Source: a virus. Taken from it: a stretch of 30,016 nucleotides of DNA. Made by a program: the position numbers and the translations under genes. The stretch lies in the IMG/VR virus record IMGVR_UViG_3300048999_000341, positions 1 through 30,016 of that record, one strand, 5' to 3'. The notes under the pieces were generated by a model that was not told where the DNA came from, did no database searches, and saw only the letters and a program-made list of their open reading frames with translations. Shown piece by piece: positions 23,212-29,587 of the stretch (its first letter is position 1; every line of letters begins with the position of its first letter).

Positions 23212-23454
23212 CGGACGTCGATCGCGCCGTGCGGACTCGCTGGTCACCGGCTCGGCTGGTGCGGCGGGTTCGGACTCGGCCGGGCCGGTCGACTCGGCGG
23301 CGGACGGTTCGGCCGGGCGGTCCGGCTCGGCCTCCGCGTCCGGTGCGGCGATGGCCATGCCGGTCGAGAGCAGCCATTCGGCGGCGGCCTGGTCCTGGTC
23401 GATCACGGTGCGGGGAGGGTGGCCGCCGAGGGAGCGCAGCAGCAGTACGCGCAT
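23185..23454 (-). CDS. Small head-region protein of unknown function
   Basis: An 89-aa protein. The first 40 residues are ordered and conserved-looking (RVLLLRSLGG, then DQAAAEWLLSTGMAI), and the rest is Ala/Glu/Pro/Ser-rich and probably disordered. Short proteins of this type, with 'WL..G.A' near residue 30, occur near terminase and HNH genes in actinophages. The ATG has AAGGTGA 5 nt upstream and follows the HNH gene by 4 nt, so the two are coupled. I cannot assign a role; it may be a head-decoration or completion protein. Confidence 0.65.
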   Translation of the reverse strand: MRVLLLRSLGGHPPRTVIDQDQAAAEWLLSTGMAIAAPDAEAEPDRPAEPSAAESTGPAESEPAAPAEPVTSESARRDRRPSRTATPGG

Positions 23455-23458
23455 CGAG

Positions 23459-23749
23459 TCACCTTTCGATCAGGCCGGGGTGCGGCTCAGCGGGACGGCG
23501 CGCGGACGGGCGCCGGGCAGCAGCGGCCCGGCCGCCTTCGCGTCCGCTCTTGCTGGCGTGGCACGGGGTGCAGATCCCTTGCAGGTTGGCATCCGTGTGG
23601 TCGTCGCCGGGGATGACGTGGTCGACCTCGGTCGAGGGCGCGAGCAGGCACACCCGGCAAACGGGGTCGCGCCGCAGAATGCGGGCACGTCTGCGAGGCC
23701 AATCCCGTGGAAGGCGGGCGGCACGGTCGCTGCCGGACCAGGCAGGCAT
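23459..23749 (-). CDS. HNH endonuclease
   Basis: A 96-aa HNH nuclease. Structural Zn-like pairs Cys31-Cys34 and Cys60-Cys63 flank the catalytic DH at Asp43-His44, with Asn55 and His64 completing the fold. The order C-x2-C, D-H, N-L-x-G-x-C-x2-C-H matches the HNH domain that phages place next to terminase, where it assists packaging or cos cleavage together with the large subunit. Here it lies upstream of mom and the terminase genes. The N-terminus is very basic and the C-terminus Arg/Ala-rich, consistent with DNA binding. It is the first gene of the head-side part of the late operon. Confidence 0.92.
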   Translation of the reverse strand: MPAWSGSDRAARLPRDWPRRRARILRRDPVCRVCLLAPSTEVDHVIPGDDHTDANLQGICTPCHASKSGREGGRAAAARRPSARRPAEPHPGLIER

Positions 23750-23813
23750 GACTCACCGCCCCGACGCCGTTGGACGGGCCGCGCGTGGCGCTGGTGAGGA
23801 GGTGCGGAAATGG

Positions 23814-23856
23814 GAGAGCCCCGACTACCGAGGGGGAGGGAGTAACCGGGGCTCTC
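23814..23856 (-). terminator. Hairpin downstream of the triple-HTH regulator
   Basis: GAGAGCCCCG (23814-23823) pairs perfectly with CGGGGCTCTC (23847-23856) across a 23-nt purine-rich loop. It lies about 90 nt after the leftward regulator gene and 65 nt before the HNH gene, so it could end the early transcript or control read-through into the late genes. The long loop also allows a role as an RNA control element. Confidence 0.6.
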
Positions 23857-23942
23857 GACCGAAGCTTAGGGGATCGCCGTGCAGGCACACGAATCCAACT
23901 TGATCAATGTAGCGTTCGGTGCTGGTCAGGCGCAAGCGGGTT

Positions 23943-24572
23943 CTATTCGCGAATGGCAGTGACGTATTTGTGTGCCGTGGTGTAGTGCACCCCGAGGCGT
24001 CGAGCGATCTCAGCGACGGACAGCGGCTGCCCGTCGTCGCCGCGCTCGGCAACCAGCTCGGCCACGCGCGCGGGCAATTCCGCGCGCGGAATCGTCTCAG
24101 CGGTTCCGGCGGGACGGCCGCCGGCCTGTTTCCGTCCGGGCTCGGCTCGATCGGCGCGGTAGGCATCCACCGTGCTGCGGTGCCAGAACGGAACTCCGCC
24201 GTGTTCCTCGTCAGGGGGCGGCACCAGCGGACGTTCCCCCTCCGCCCGAGTCCGGTCGCGTTCCATGCTTTCGTACCGCGTCCAGGTGGCAACCGAGAGT
24301 CCGGCAGCCTCAGCCGCCTCGGTCCGGTCGAGCAGGTCTCCGGGGCTGCCGAGCGCGGGCAGCTCGGGCACGGGCTCGCCGCGGGCGAAGGCGGTGGCTT
24401 GCTCGGAATCCCAGAGCCGTCGGTGTGTCCGGCCTCGGGCGGGGTTGACCTGCGCGGGGTGGTGCGGGTGGTCCCACGGTGGCGGTTCGGCCCGCCGGGC
24501 GGTGCGCAGGCTCATGCCGTGAAGCTCGGCGATCTCCTCTTGAGTGATGAGCGTGCGGCCCGCCGGTATCAC
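23943..24572 (-). CDS. DNA-binding regulator with three HTH-like motifs
   Basis: A 209-aa protein with three separate helix-turn-helix-like units: LITQEEIAELHGMSLRTARR (8-27), a MerR/excisionase-like LLDRTEAAEAAGLSVATWTR (80-99), and a C-terminal LSVAEIARRLGVHYTTAHKY (184-203). Between them lies a Pro/Arg-rich linker with FWHRSTVDAYR. The middle motif is typical of phage excisionase-like regulators. It sits at the boundary of early and late genes, so it might control late transcription or integration/excision. The GTG has GGAGGAGGGACAC upstream. No single family fits the whole length; the three-domain arrangement is unusual. Confidence 0.75.
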   Translation of the reverse strand: MIPAGRTLITQEEIAELHGMSLRTARRAEPPPWDHPHHPAQVNPARGRTHRRLWDSEQATAFARGEPVPELPALGSPGDLLDRTEAAEAAGLSVATWTRYESMERDRTRAEGERPLVPPPDEEHGGVPFWHRSTVDAYRADRAEPGRKQAGGRPAGTAETIPRAELPARVAELVAERGDDGQPLSVAEIARRLGVHYTTAHKYVTAIRE

Positions 24573-24618
24573 GTGTCCCTCCTCCCGCCACCCGGGCGGG
24601 TGGTCCGTCTACAGTGTG

Positions 24619-24650
24619 CCGCCCCGGCTCCGAGTCCGGAGCCGGGGCGG
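24619..24650 (-). terminator. Terminator after the DUF2786 gene
   Basis: A perfect 14-bp stem (24619-24632 with 24637-24650) of almost pure G/C with a 4-nt loop AGTC, 11 nt after the leftward stop. There is no T-run. Confidence 0.8.
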
Positions 24651-24661
24651 CGGGGTTGGGC

Positions 24662-25432
24662 TCAGCCAGCGGTCACGGCCGCGGAGCCGTTGCCGTTCAC
24701 CTTGGTCTGGCCAGTGTCGGCGTTGCGGCCGTCACGGTGGCCAGCGATGGCCCCGGCCACGTTGTGCTTGTCCTCCCGGCCGTAGGACAGGTCCGGGAAA
24801 CGCTTGTCGAACGCGGTCTTGGTGCGCTCGGCGTCGGAGACCAGGACCAGTTCCCCGGTCTTGCCCTTGACCTTCTCGGCCATCGCTTCCCGGGACACGG
24901 CGATCTTTTCCGCAACGCCTCGGCCGTAGCCGGGGAGGTAGGAGCGGAAGAACGTCCGGCGTTCGATGTTGGCGTTAGCAGCGGTGTCGAACATGCCCTT
25001 GCGCTCGGCCATGTGCGCCTTGGCCGCCGCCATACCCTGAGCCTCGGCCTGCATGAGGATCGAGGGCAGCAGCATGTCCAGTGCCTTGAGCGTGGCGACC
25101 GGGCCCATGATCAGCACCCACCGAGTGTTGCCGTTCATTTTGTTGCCCAGCGTGCACACCGAGCAGCCGTGAGCTTCGGCAACCGAGTAGACCAGCGAGG
25201 CGCGAGCCTTGCCGTGCCAACCCTGGCCGGAGATCTCGAACTCCAGGAGCTTGATCGGCTCCGGCCGCTTGCCTTCGCGGTGGCGCACGGTGGCCTGGTC
25301 GAGGTTGTGTTTGGCGATCAGCTCCGCCGCCTTCGCGGCGTAGGTCTGCGCCTCCTCAGGAGTGACGGCCGCGTCCTCGGCCTTGTCCAGCAGCTTGCGG
25401 ACCCGCTCGGCAATGTTGGTTGCGGTAGCCAT
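24662..25432 (-). CDS. DUF2786-domain protein
   Basis: A 256-aa protein. The N-terminal 45 residues match the DUF2786 helical domain common in phages and prophages (VRKLLDKAEDAAVTPEEAQ, then YAAKAAELIAKHNLDQA). The next 110 residues (LLEFEISGQGWHGKARASLV, then VYSVAEAHGCSVC and NGNTRWVLIMGPVATL) resemble the domain that usually follows it, often linked to DNA binding or protection. The C-terminus is basic, Gly-rich and disordered. The biochemical function is not known. The ATG follows GGAGGGAAACACC at the end of leader copy 1, and transcription probably starts at its TATAGT. A strong hairpin ends it. Confidence 0.8.
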   Translation of the reverse strand: MATATNIAERVRKLLDKAEDAAVTPEEAQTYAAKAAELIAKHNLDQATVRHREGKRPEPIKLLEFEISGQGWHGKARASLVYSVAEAHGCSVCTLGNKMNGNTRWVLIMGPVATLKALDMLLPSILMQAEAQGMAAAKAHMAERKGMFDTAANANIERRTFFRSYLPGYGRGVAEKIAVSREAMAEKVKGKTGELVLVSDAERTKTAFDKRFPDLSYGREDKHNVAGAIAGHRDGRNADTGQTKVNGNGSAAVTAG

Positions 25433-25447
25433 GGTGTTTCCCTCCGG

Positions 25448-25516
25448 TGATGACGGTGATTGTGTTGCGGGAGCGGGGTTCTAGGTCCGTTCCGACAAGA
25501 AGAACTATATCTGATG
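25448..25516 (-). promoter_or_regulatory. Promoter/leader module, copy 1
   Basis: On the minus strand it reads TATAGT (25509-25504, a -10 box), then 15 nt, then GGACCTAGAACCCCGCTC, a short spacer, and CACCGTCATCA directly before the ribosome-binding site of the DUF2786 gene. The -35 region is not canonical. Copies 2 and 3 share CTAGAACC and CACCGTCATCA at similar spacing. Confidence 0.65.
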
Positions 25517-25542
25517 TTGAGGTCATGCGAAAGGGCCGCGGA

Positions 25543-25580
25543 GGTGGCCCGCCCCACATTGAACCTTGGAGCGGGCCACC
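25543..25580 (-). terminator. Terminator after the first CxxC protein gene
   Basis: GGTGGCCCGC (25543-25552) pairs with GCGGGCCACC (25571-25580) around an 18-nt loop. It lies 13 nt after the leftward stop at 25594 and just upstream of leader copy 1, so each early gene here is isolated by a terminator and restarted by its own promoter. Confidence 0.75.
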
Positions 25581-25593
25581 GCACAGACCCGGA

Positions 25594-25962
25594 CTACCCT
25601 TGCCCGCCTGAGCCAACATCGGCAGAAGGACGGTTTTCGTTGGCGCGCTTGACAATGAGCCGATACAGGTGGGTTGCGCACATCATGACGTGCACGTGAG
25701 GCGGCAGCTCAAAGACGTCCACCTCAAGCGGCCTGATACCAGTGCGCAGGCTCAACCTCGCGTGCTGCGCATAGGCGTGCGCCTTGGCTCCCGGACACGG
25801 CCCCTCGGCGCCCACTCGTCGGCAGTGGCCACACGGGGCCGCGCTGTCGAGGGGAACCGGCAACGTCCACAGGACCGAGGGAATGGGGACCGCCGGGGGT
25901 TCAGGAACGCTATAGACCACCCAGACTTGACGCGCATGAGCATGTCCATTATGGCTAGTCAC
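25594..25962 (-). CDS. Small CxxC protein, paralogue A
   Basis: A 122-aa protein with a zinc-finger-like core: Cys44, Cys47 (PCGHC) and Cys56 (CPGAK), followed by the beta/helix stretch DVFELPPHVHVMMCATHLY. It aligns along its whole C-terminal half with its neighbour at 26100-26462 (PCxxC, CPG(A/M)K, VxELP, then a helix ending R/K-rich), so the two are tandem paralogues. The GTG at 25962 has AAGGAAG 8 nt upstream, better than the in-frame starts to 26085. No enzyme family is recognised. A fourth metal ligand could be His in one of the HxH pairs. Confidence 0.72.
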   Translation of the reverse strand: MTSHNGHAHARQVWVVYSVPEPPAVPIPSVLWTLPVPLDSAAPCGHCRRVGAEGPCPGAKAHAYAQHARLSLRTGIRPLEVDVFELPPHVHVMMCATHLYRLIVKRANENRPSADVGSGGQG

Positions 25963-26045
25963 TGACGATCTTCCTTTCGGGCACAAGGATTTCAGGCCCG
26001 ACAACCGAGCGGGTAGCCCGGTCGACCGCCGGGCAGTGCTGGAAA

Positions 26046-26083
26046 GCGGGGCGGCGAACGGGTTTTTACTCTCGCCGCCCCGC
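26046..26083 (-). terminator. Terminator after the second CxxC protein gene
   Basis: A perfect 12-bp stem (26046-26057 with 26072-26083) encloses a 14-nt loop; on the transcribed strand the loop contains AAAAA. It lies 17 nt after the stop of the leftward gene. Confidence 0.8.
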
Positions 26084-26099
26084 ACGGGCTAGCGCTCGG

Positions 26100-26462
26100 T
26101 CACTGCTGCGAGATGACACCTCGGGAAAGGATCAAGCACTTGATGGCCTTCATGGCCAGGCGCCAGTCCAGCCCGTCCGGAAGCTCGACCACAGCCGTGT
26201 GTAGTTGGTCGCCCGCCTCAAGGTCGGCGCGATCACGCTCCATAGTCACGTGGAGCTTCATGCCGGGGCATGTCGCAAGCCGCCGCTCGAAGCAGTACAC
26301 GCACGGCTCGCTGCCGGTTGTCAGGTCGGCCAGCAGTCGCACGATCGACGGTTCCCACAGCGTGGCCGCCGTGGCAGCCTCGCCCCACGGGTGGCCGTCG
26401 AGGTGGTTCGCCAGCGCCGTGTAGCGGTAGAGCACCCACCACTGAATCATGTTGCCGTTCAA
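26100..26462 (-). CDS. Small CxxC protein, paralogue B
   Basis: A 120-aa protein. The core holds Cys54, Cys57 (PCVYC) and Cys65 (CPGMK), then a helix-rich acidic region (ERDRADLEAGDQLHTAV) and an amphipathic end (WRLAMKAIKCLIL). It parallels paralogue A in motif order and spacing, though overall identity looks low. The start is a TTG at 26462 behind GGAAGGAAACCC at the end of leader copy 2; an ATG four codons later has the ribosome-binding site too far away. The N-terminus WWVLYRY matches VWVVYSV of paralogue A. The function is unknown; it may be a host-takeover or DNA-binding early protein. Confidence 0.74.
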   Translation of the reverse strand: MNGNMIQWWVLYRYTALANHLDGHPWGEAATAATLWEPSIVRLLADLTTGSEPCVYCFERRLATCPGMKLHVTMERDRADLEAGDQLHTAVVELPDGLDWRLAMKAIKCLILSRGVISQQ

Positions 26463-26479
26463 GGGTTTCCTTCCGATAC

Positions 26480-26551
26480 TGATGACGGTGATGTGGCGCT
26501 GCGAGCGGGGTTCTAGGTCCGCTCCCAACACAGATAACTATATCCTATGTT
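26480..26551 (-). promoter_or_regulatory. Promoter/leader module, copy 2
   Basis: On the minus strand it reads TATAGT (26542-26537), 16 nt, GGACCTAGAACCCCGCTC, a spacer, and CACCGTCATCA before the ribosome-binding site of paralogue B. GAGCGG and CCGCTC flank ACCTAGAACC, so the core can form a 6-bp hairpin that displays CTAGAA. It is nearly identical to copy 1 in the 18-nt core. Confidence 0.68.
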
Positions 26552-26594
26552 TGAGACGAAGGGAAGGTTGAACAGGAGTTGTGACCCGCCCCAT
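26538..26594 (-). other. 18-codon mini-ORF after leader copy 3
   Basis: An ATG at 26594 begins the peptide MGRVTTPVQPSLRLKHRI, ending inside the -10 box of leader copy 2. GGAGGAAG lies 12 nt upstream, farther than ideal. It may be a leader peptide or the remnant of a gene that once followed leader copy 3. Coding status is doubtful. Confidence 0.25.
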
Positions 26595-26615
26595 ATACTG
26601 GCGGTGCTTCCTCCG

Positions 26616-26660
26616 TGATGACGGTGAAAGCGGGCGGGGCCGGCCGGTTCTAGCCACCCT
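26616..26660 (-). promoter_or_regulatory. Leader module, copy 3 (no intact gene behind it)
   Basis: On the minus strand it reads GGCTAGAACCGG, 18 nt, TTCACCGTCATCAC and GGAGGAAGCACC. It shares CTAGAACC and CACCGTCATCA plus the ribosome-binding site with copies 1 and 2. Where copy 1 has ATG after the ACC, copy 3 has GCC, so the start seems lost. No TATAGT is seen at the expected place upstream. Confidence 0.55.
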
Positions 26661-26684
26661 TCGGGGCGGTCGACCGGCCCCGCC
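26633..26684 (-). terminator. Terminator after the zinc-finger/HTH protein
   Basis: GGCGGGGCCGG (26633-26643) pairs with CCGGCCCCGCC (26674-26684). The stem starts 6 nt after the leftward stop and its loop contains the core of leader copy 3, so the hairpin and the leader overlap. Confidence 0.75.
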
Positions 26685-26689
26685 ACCCT

Positions 26690-27682
26690 TCAGCCGGCCA
26701 AAAGCGCGCCTCGGCGGCGCTGCCAGGACGTGAACACCGCGTTGCGCTCGTACAGCGGCCGTCGCCGGGACCCGTGGTTGGCCCACCCGTCCTCGCCTCG
26801 CCAGCGTCTCAACGTCCCGGCCGGAACGTTGAGCCAGGCGGACAGTGCGGCGACGTCAGACACCGGCGTGCCCTGTGCGTCGCTCAGTTCGTCCCAGCTC
26901 GCACGGGGCCATCGGGTCCGGCACCTCGGGCAGGTGATCCGGTCGGCGTCCGGGCGCACCCGAAGCCGGGCACCGCATGGCTGCCGCGTTGCCTCGTCCG
27001 GTGTCGGGCAAGTGCCAACCGGGACGCTGGACTCGGCCATGCCGGTCGCCGCGTGCACCATGCCGAGCAGGCCGCGGACTTCGCTTGCCAGGTCGTCCAC
27101 CCAGTACTGGCGGGTGACGTAGTCGAACCACTCGACCAGGAACGCGGCCTCCCCGGCAACCGTGCGGGCGCGCAGGCCGAGCTGTTCGGCGATCTCGTCC
27201 CTCAGCTGCCCCAACGGGGTGTTCAGGTTTCCCGCCCATGGCTGGTGAGCCGTGAAGTCGAGCCAGCCGACCAGCAGTTGCCCCTGACGCTGCGCTTCCG
27301 GCTCCAGGGCCCCCATGCCGGTGTCGTCGCGGATGTTGTCCGCCCAGCCCGAGAGAATCGCCAGGACCGAATGCGGGTCGCCGTCGTCTTCGGCGCGGGT
27401 CCGCCGGTCGGTCAGAACCAGGACGGTGTCCCGCGCCGGAGAACGAGAGCCATAGCCGGGCGTGCCACGTCCGCCGGCCAGGACGCCACCACCGGGCACG
27501 GCGGCCCGGACCAGCTCGGGGTACAGCCTGGCGAGTTCCTGAATGTCGGCGCGCAGTTCGTCCGCGCACGGATCACACGTGCGGTAGCCGTGCTGGACTG
27601 GGAACGGCTCACCCGTGCGGGTGCGACAGCCGAGCAGGCACCGGTGGTTCGGGTCCTCGGCCTGGACGGTGCGGGTGGTCAT
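26690..27682 (-). CDS. Zinc-finger protein with C-terminal HTH
   Basis: A 330-aa early protein. The N-terminus has a Cys cluster (Cys15, Cys19, Cys36, Cys39) and a second ribbon lies near the C-terminus (Cys225, Cys236, Cys251, Cys254). The middle is a helical region with Trp-rich segments (GQLLVGWLDFTAHQPWAGNL) and the end has a helix-turn-helix (VAALSAWLNVPAGTLRRWR, about 277-296). This combination is common among actinophage DNA-binding early proteins. The ATG at 27682 follows AGAGGGAGAACGCACG and overlaps the preceding stop by 4 nt (ATGA). The frame runs on upstream to 28174, but that part is noise. It probably acts in replication or transcription control; the precise role is not clear. 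Confidence 0.8.
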   Translation of the reverse strand: MTTRTVQAEDPNHRCLLGCRTRTGEPFPVQHGYRTCDPCADELRADIQELARLYPELVRAAVPGGGVLAGGRGTPGYGSRSPARDTVLVLTDRRTRAEDDGDPHSVLAILSGWADNIRDDTGMGALEPEAQRQGQLLVGWLDFTAHQPWAGNLNTPLGQLRDEIAEQLGLRARTVAGEAAFLVEWFDYVTRQYWVDDLASEVRGLLGMVHAATGMAESSVPVGTCPTPDEATRQPCGARLRVRPDADRITCPRCRTRWPRASWDELSDAQGTPVSDVAALSAWLNVPAGTLRRWRGEDGWANHGSRRRPLYERNAVFTSWQRRRGALLAG

Positions 27683-28269
27683 CGTGCGTTCTCCCTCTGG
27701 GTTTTCTGCGTGGTAGCCGCCCGGCGGGCGAGCTGCGCACGGGCGAACTCGAGGCGGGACGGATGCATCCGGGTCGTTTTGTCGCGCAGCTCTCGAACTC
27801 CGGCGCGGTTGCGTGAGAGCGGCCCGCACACAGACCACGCCTTGGCCTTGCAGAACGGGCACGCCACGCTGCGGGCAAGGTCGTGGTCGGCGTTGCGCTG
27901 CCAGCCCATGGCCTCGTAGGCAGCGCGGATGCCGCGCATGCCCGCCTGCCGGTGGTAGTCCCGGTCCGGGCCGGACGAACGGGCTCGTCGATGCTGGACC
28001 GGGGCCGCCGAAGCCGTAGCCGGCCCCGGCGGCCCGGACTCCGCGGGCCGGTCGCGCGCCGCGTCGCAGCTCCCGGCAACGTCGGACGGGGTGGCCCGGC
28101 GTGCGCTCGGGCCCATCGCGCTCATGGCGGCGTGGCACTCGGCCAAGCTGTAGCCGGAGAGACCGGACAGCCACGAAGTCACCAGCCCGTCAGTCACCTG
28201 CGCGTCGGTGTGCCGCATGAGCAGGCCGCGCACGTCGCTGCGGCTCATGACGGCGTACATCGTGCTCAT
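27679..28269 (-). CDS. Zinc-ribbon protein, possible replication accessory
   Basis: A 196-aa protein. The N-terminal 65 residues are helical and end in AMGPSARRATPSDV, similar to the helical N-domain found in phage helicase-loader-like or replication accessory proteins. After a Pro/Ala-rich linker comes a helix (IRAAYEAMGW) and a cysteine motif ACPFC...C (Cys137, Cys140, Cys148). It lies between the replication protein and the zinc-finger/HTH protein, with a one-base stop/start overlap to the former (TGATG) and a 4-nt overlap to the latter, so the three form one translation-coupled unit. The function is inferred from position. Confidence 0.75.
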   Translation of the reverse strand: MSTMYAVMSRSDVRGLLMRHTDAQVTDGLVTSWLSGLSGYSLAECHAAMSAMGPSARRATPSDVAGSCDAARDRPAESGPPGPATASAAPVQHRRARSSGPDRDYHRQAGMRGIRAAYEAMGWQRNADHDLARSVACPFCKAKAWSVCGPLSRNRAGVRELRDKTTRMHPSRLEFARAQLARRAATTQKTQRENAR

Positions 28270-29501
28270 CAGGCCGCCTGCCCTTCCACGGCGGAGGTCA
28301 GCGCGGCGTCCAGGATCGCGCTGAGCTGGTCGGCGTCCGCGTGCTGTGGCCGGGCCAGCCGGACCGCCAGCCCGACCCCGTGCTGTTCGTCCTCGGCGAT
28401 CGCGGACGCGCGCAGGCCCTCGAAACGCTCGGCCATCTCGGCGTCCCGAGCCCTCTTTTTCGGGTCGGTACCCGCAACGCGAGTGGCACGCATCCGCTCA
28501 CCGACCAGCATGGACAGGAAGTTGGGCGGCAGAGTCTTGGTCGACCAGGCGGCCAGCCCGGAGCCCACAACCGCTCCGGAAATGCCTTCTCGCAGCAGCG
28601 GGATCACTTCGGACACGAGCTGCGCCCGGACACGGGCAGGTACCGACTCGGCGTAGAACTCCACCAGCCGCTCAGCCTCAGCGCGACGCTGCTGCCGAAC
28701 CGATCCGCTAACCAGCTGGCTCGTCTCCGCAGACCGGGACGCCTTGTCCGCTTGCGCCGCTGGGGTTCCAGCTGGTAGCTGCGTGGCGCGCACGTCGCGC
28801 GCCACGCGCGGGGGTAACCCCACTTTCCCATCACTCGAAGAAAGAATGGGTTCTCCAGTCTCCCGCTCCCTACTCCCTTCTCCCAGGTCCTTCGGTGAAG
28901 GCGTCGTGGAAGGGTTCGGCGAGGGGTTCGCCGGAGCCGTAGCAGCGTCGGCGGGCGACAGCTCGGGCGCCAGGGCCGGCTGCTGGATCGCAGCGGGCGG
29001 GCGGGTCGAGCCGCGGACGGTCATCGTGGCCTTGACCTCCGGCGGCAGCCCCCGCGCTCCGGCTTCCAACGCGTCGGCCGCTACGAGTGGGGCTGGGCCG
29101 GTGATCTCGACCGGCAGCCGCCGCAGCTCGGCGGCCAAGGCGGCCCGCAGAATCGGCGACTCGATCTCGAACGCGACCCGCAGCGCGCCACGCAGGACGT
29201 TCGGCTGCTTGTACAGCTCGTCATTGCGGATGAACGTGCGGACCAGAAGCTCCTCAGTGTCCTGGTCAATCACTACGAACCGGGCGGCGTCCAGCTCGGA
29301 GAGCGCCGCGCGCATCTCGGTCAGGTCCAAGTCCGCGTGCGGCCGGTTCCAGCGCTTCACTGCCAGGTCCAGCACGCCCGCGTAGGACAGCTTCCGCTGC
29401 GAGAACAGCTGGAGGTAGAGAAGTTTCGCCGCGAGCGAAAGCGCGCGGAAATCGTCGTTGTCCCAGATATTCAGATCAAGGCGTGCGTGATCACGCGCCA
29501 C
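28269..29501 (-). CDS. Replication initiation-like protein
   Basis: A 410-aa protein. Its first 110 residues (RLDLNIWDNDDFRALSLAAK, LLYLQLFSQRKLSYAGVLDL, and later VRTFIRNDELYKQPNVLRGA) match the winged-helix N-domain that opens replication proteins of many actinophages and prophages. Next is a long Pro/Ser/Thr-rich disordered linker (about 160-260), and the C-terminal 130 residues are helical and may recruit a helicase loader or helicase, as in DnaD-type proteins. The GTG has GGGGGATTCTTC upstream. It is translation-coupled to the next gene. It would bind the phage origin, which is not visible here as clear iterons. Confidence 0.85.
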   Translation of the reverse strand: MARDHARLDLNIWDNDDFRALSLAAKLLYLQLFSQRKLSYAGVLDLAVKRWNRPHADLDLTEMRAALSELDAARFVVIDQDTEELLVRTFIRNDELYKQPNVLRGALRVAFEIESPILRAALAAELRRLPVEITGPAPLVAADALEAGARGLPPEVKATMTVRGSTRPPAAIQQPALAPELSPADAATAPANPSPNPSTTPSPKDLGEGSRERETGEPILSSSDGKVGLPPRVARDVRATQLPAGTPAAQADKASRSAETSQLVSGSVRQQRRAEAERLVEFYAESVPARVRAQLVSEVIPLLREGISGAVVGSGLAAWSTKTLPPNFLSMLVGERMRATRVAGTDPKKRARDAEMAERFEGLRASAIAEDEQHGVGLAVRLARPQHADADQLSAILDAALTSAVEGQAA

Positions 29502-29541
29502 GAAGAATCCCCCTACGGGTCAAGAAAAGCGGGCACGGTGG

Positions 29542-29572
29542 GGCGCCCGCCGTGTGCCCCACGGCGGGCGCC
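29542..29572 (-). terminator. Terminator between the first early gene and the replication gene
   Basis: A perfect 13-bp GC stem (29542-29554 with 29560-29572) and a TGCCC loop, 15 nt after the leftward stop. The replication gene starts 41 nt further on. Confidence 0.78.
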
Positions 29573-29587
29573 GAACGGAACGAATCG

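Noticed and set aside
26774-27919. 381-aa plus-strand ORF across the zinc-finger genes
   Set aside because: Antisense shadow; the minus strand has paired Cys motifs, an HTH and coupled start/stop overlaps.
28840-28990. Pyrimidine/Pro-Ser-Thr-rich stretch as possible origin
   Set aside because: It encodes the disordered linker of the replication protein in frame and shows no iterons, so I do not call it an origin.
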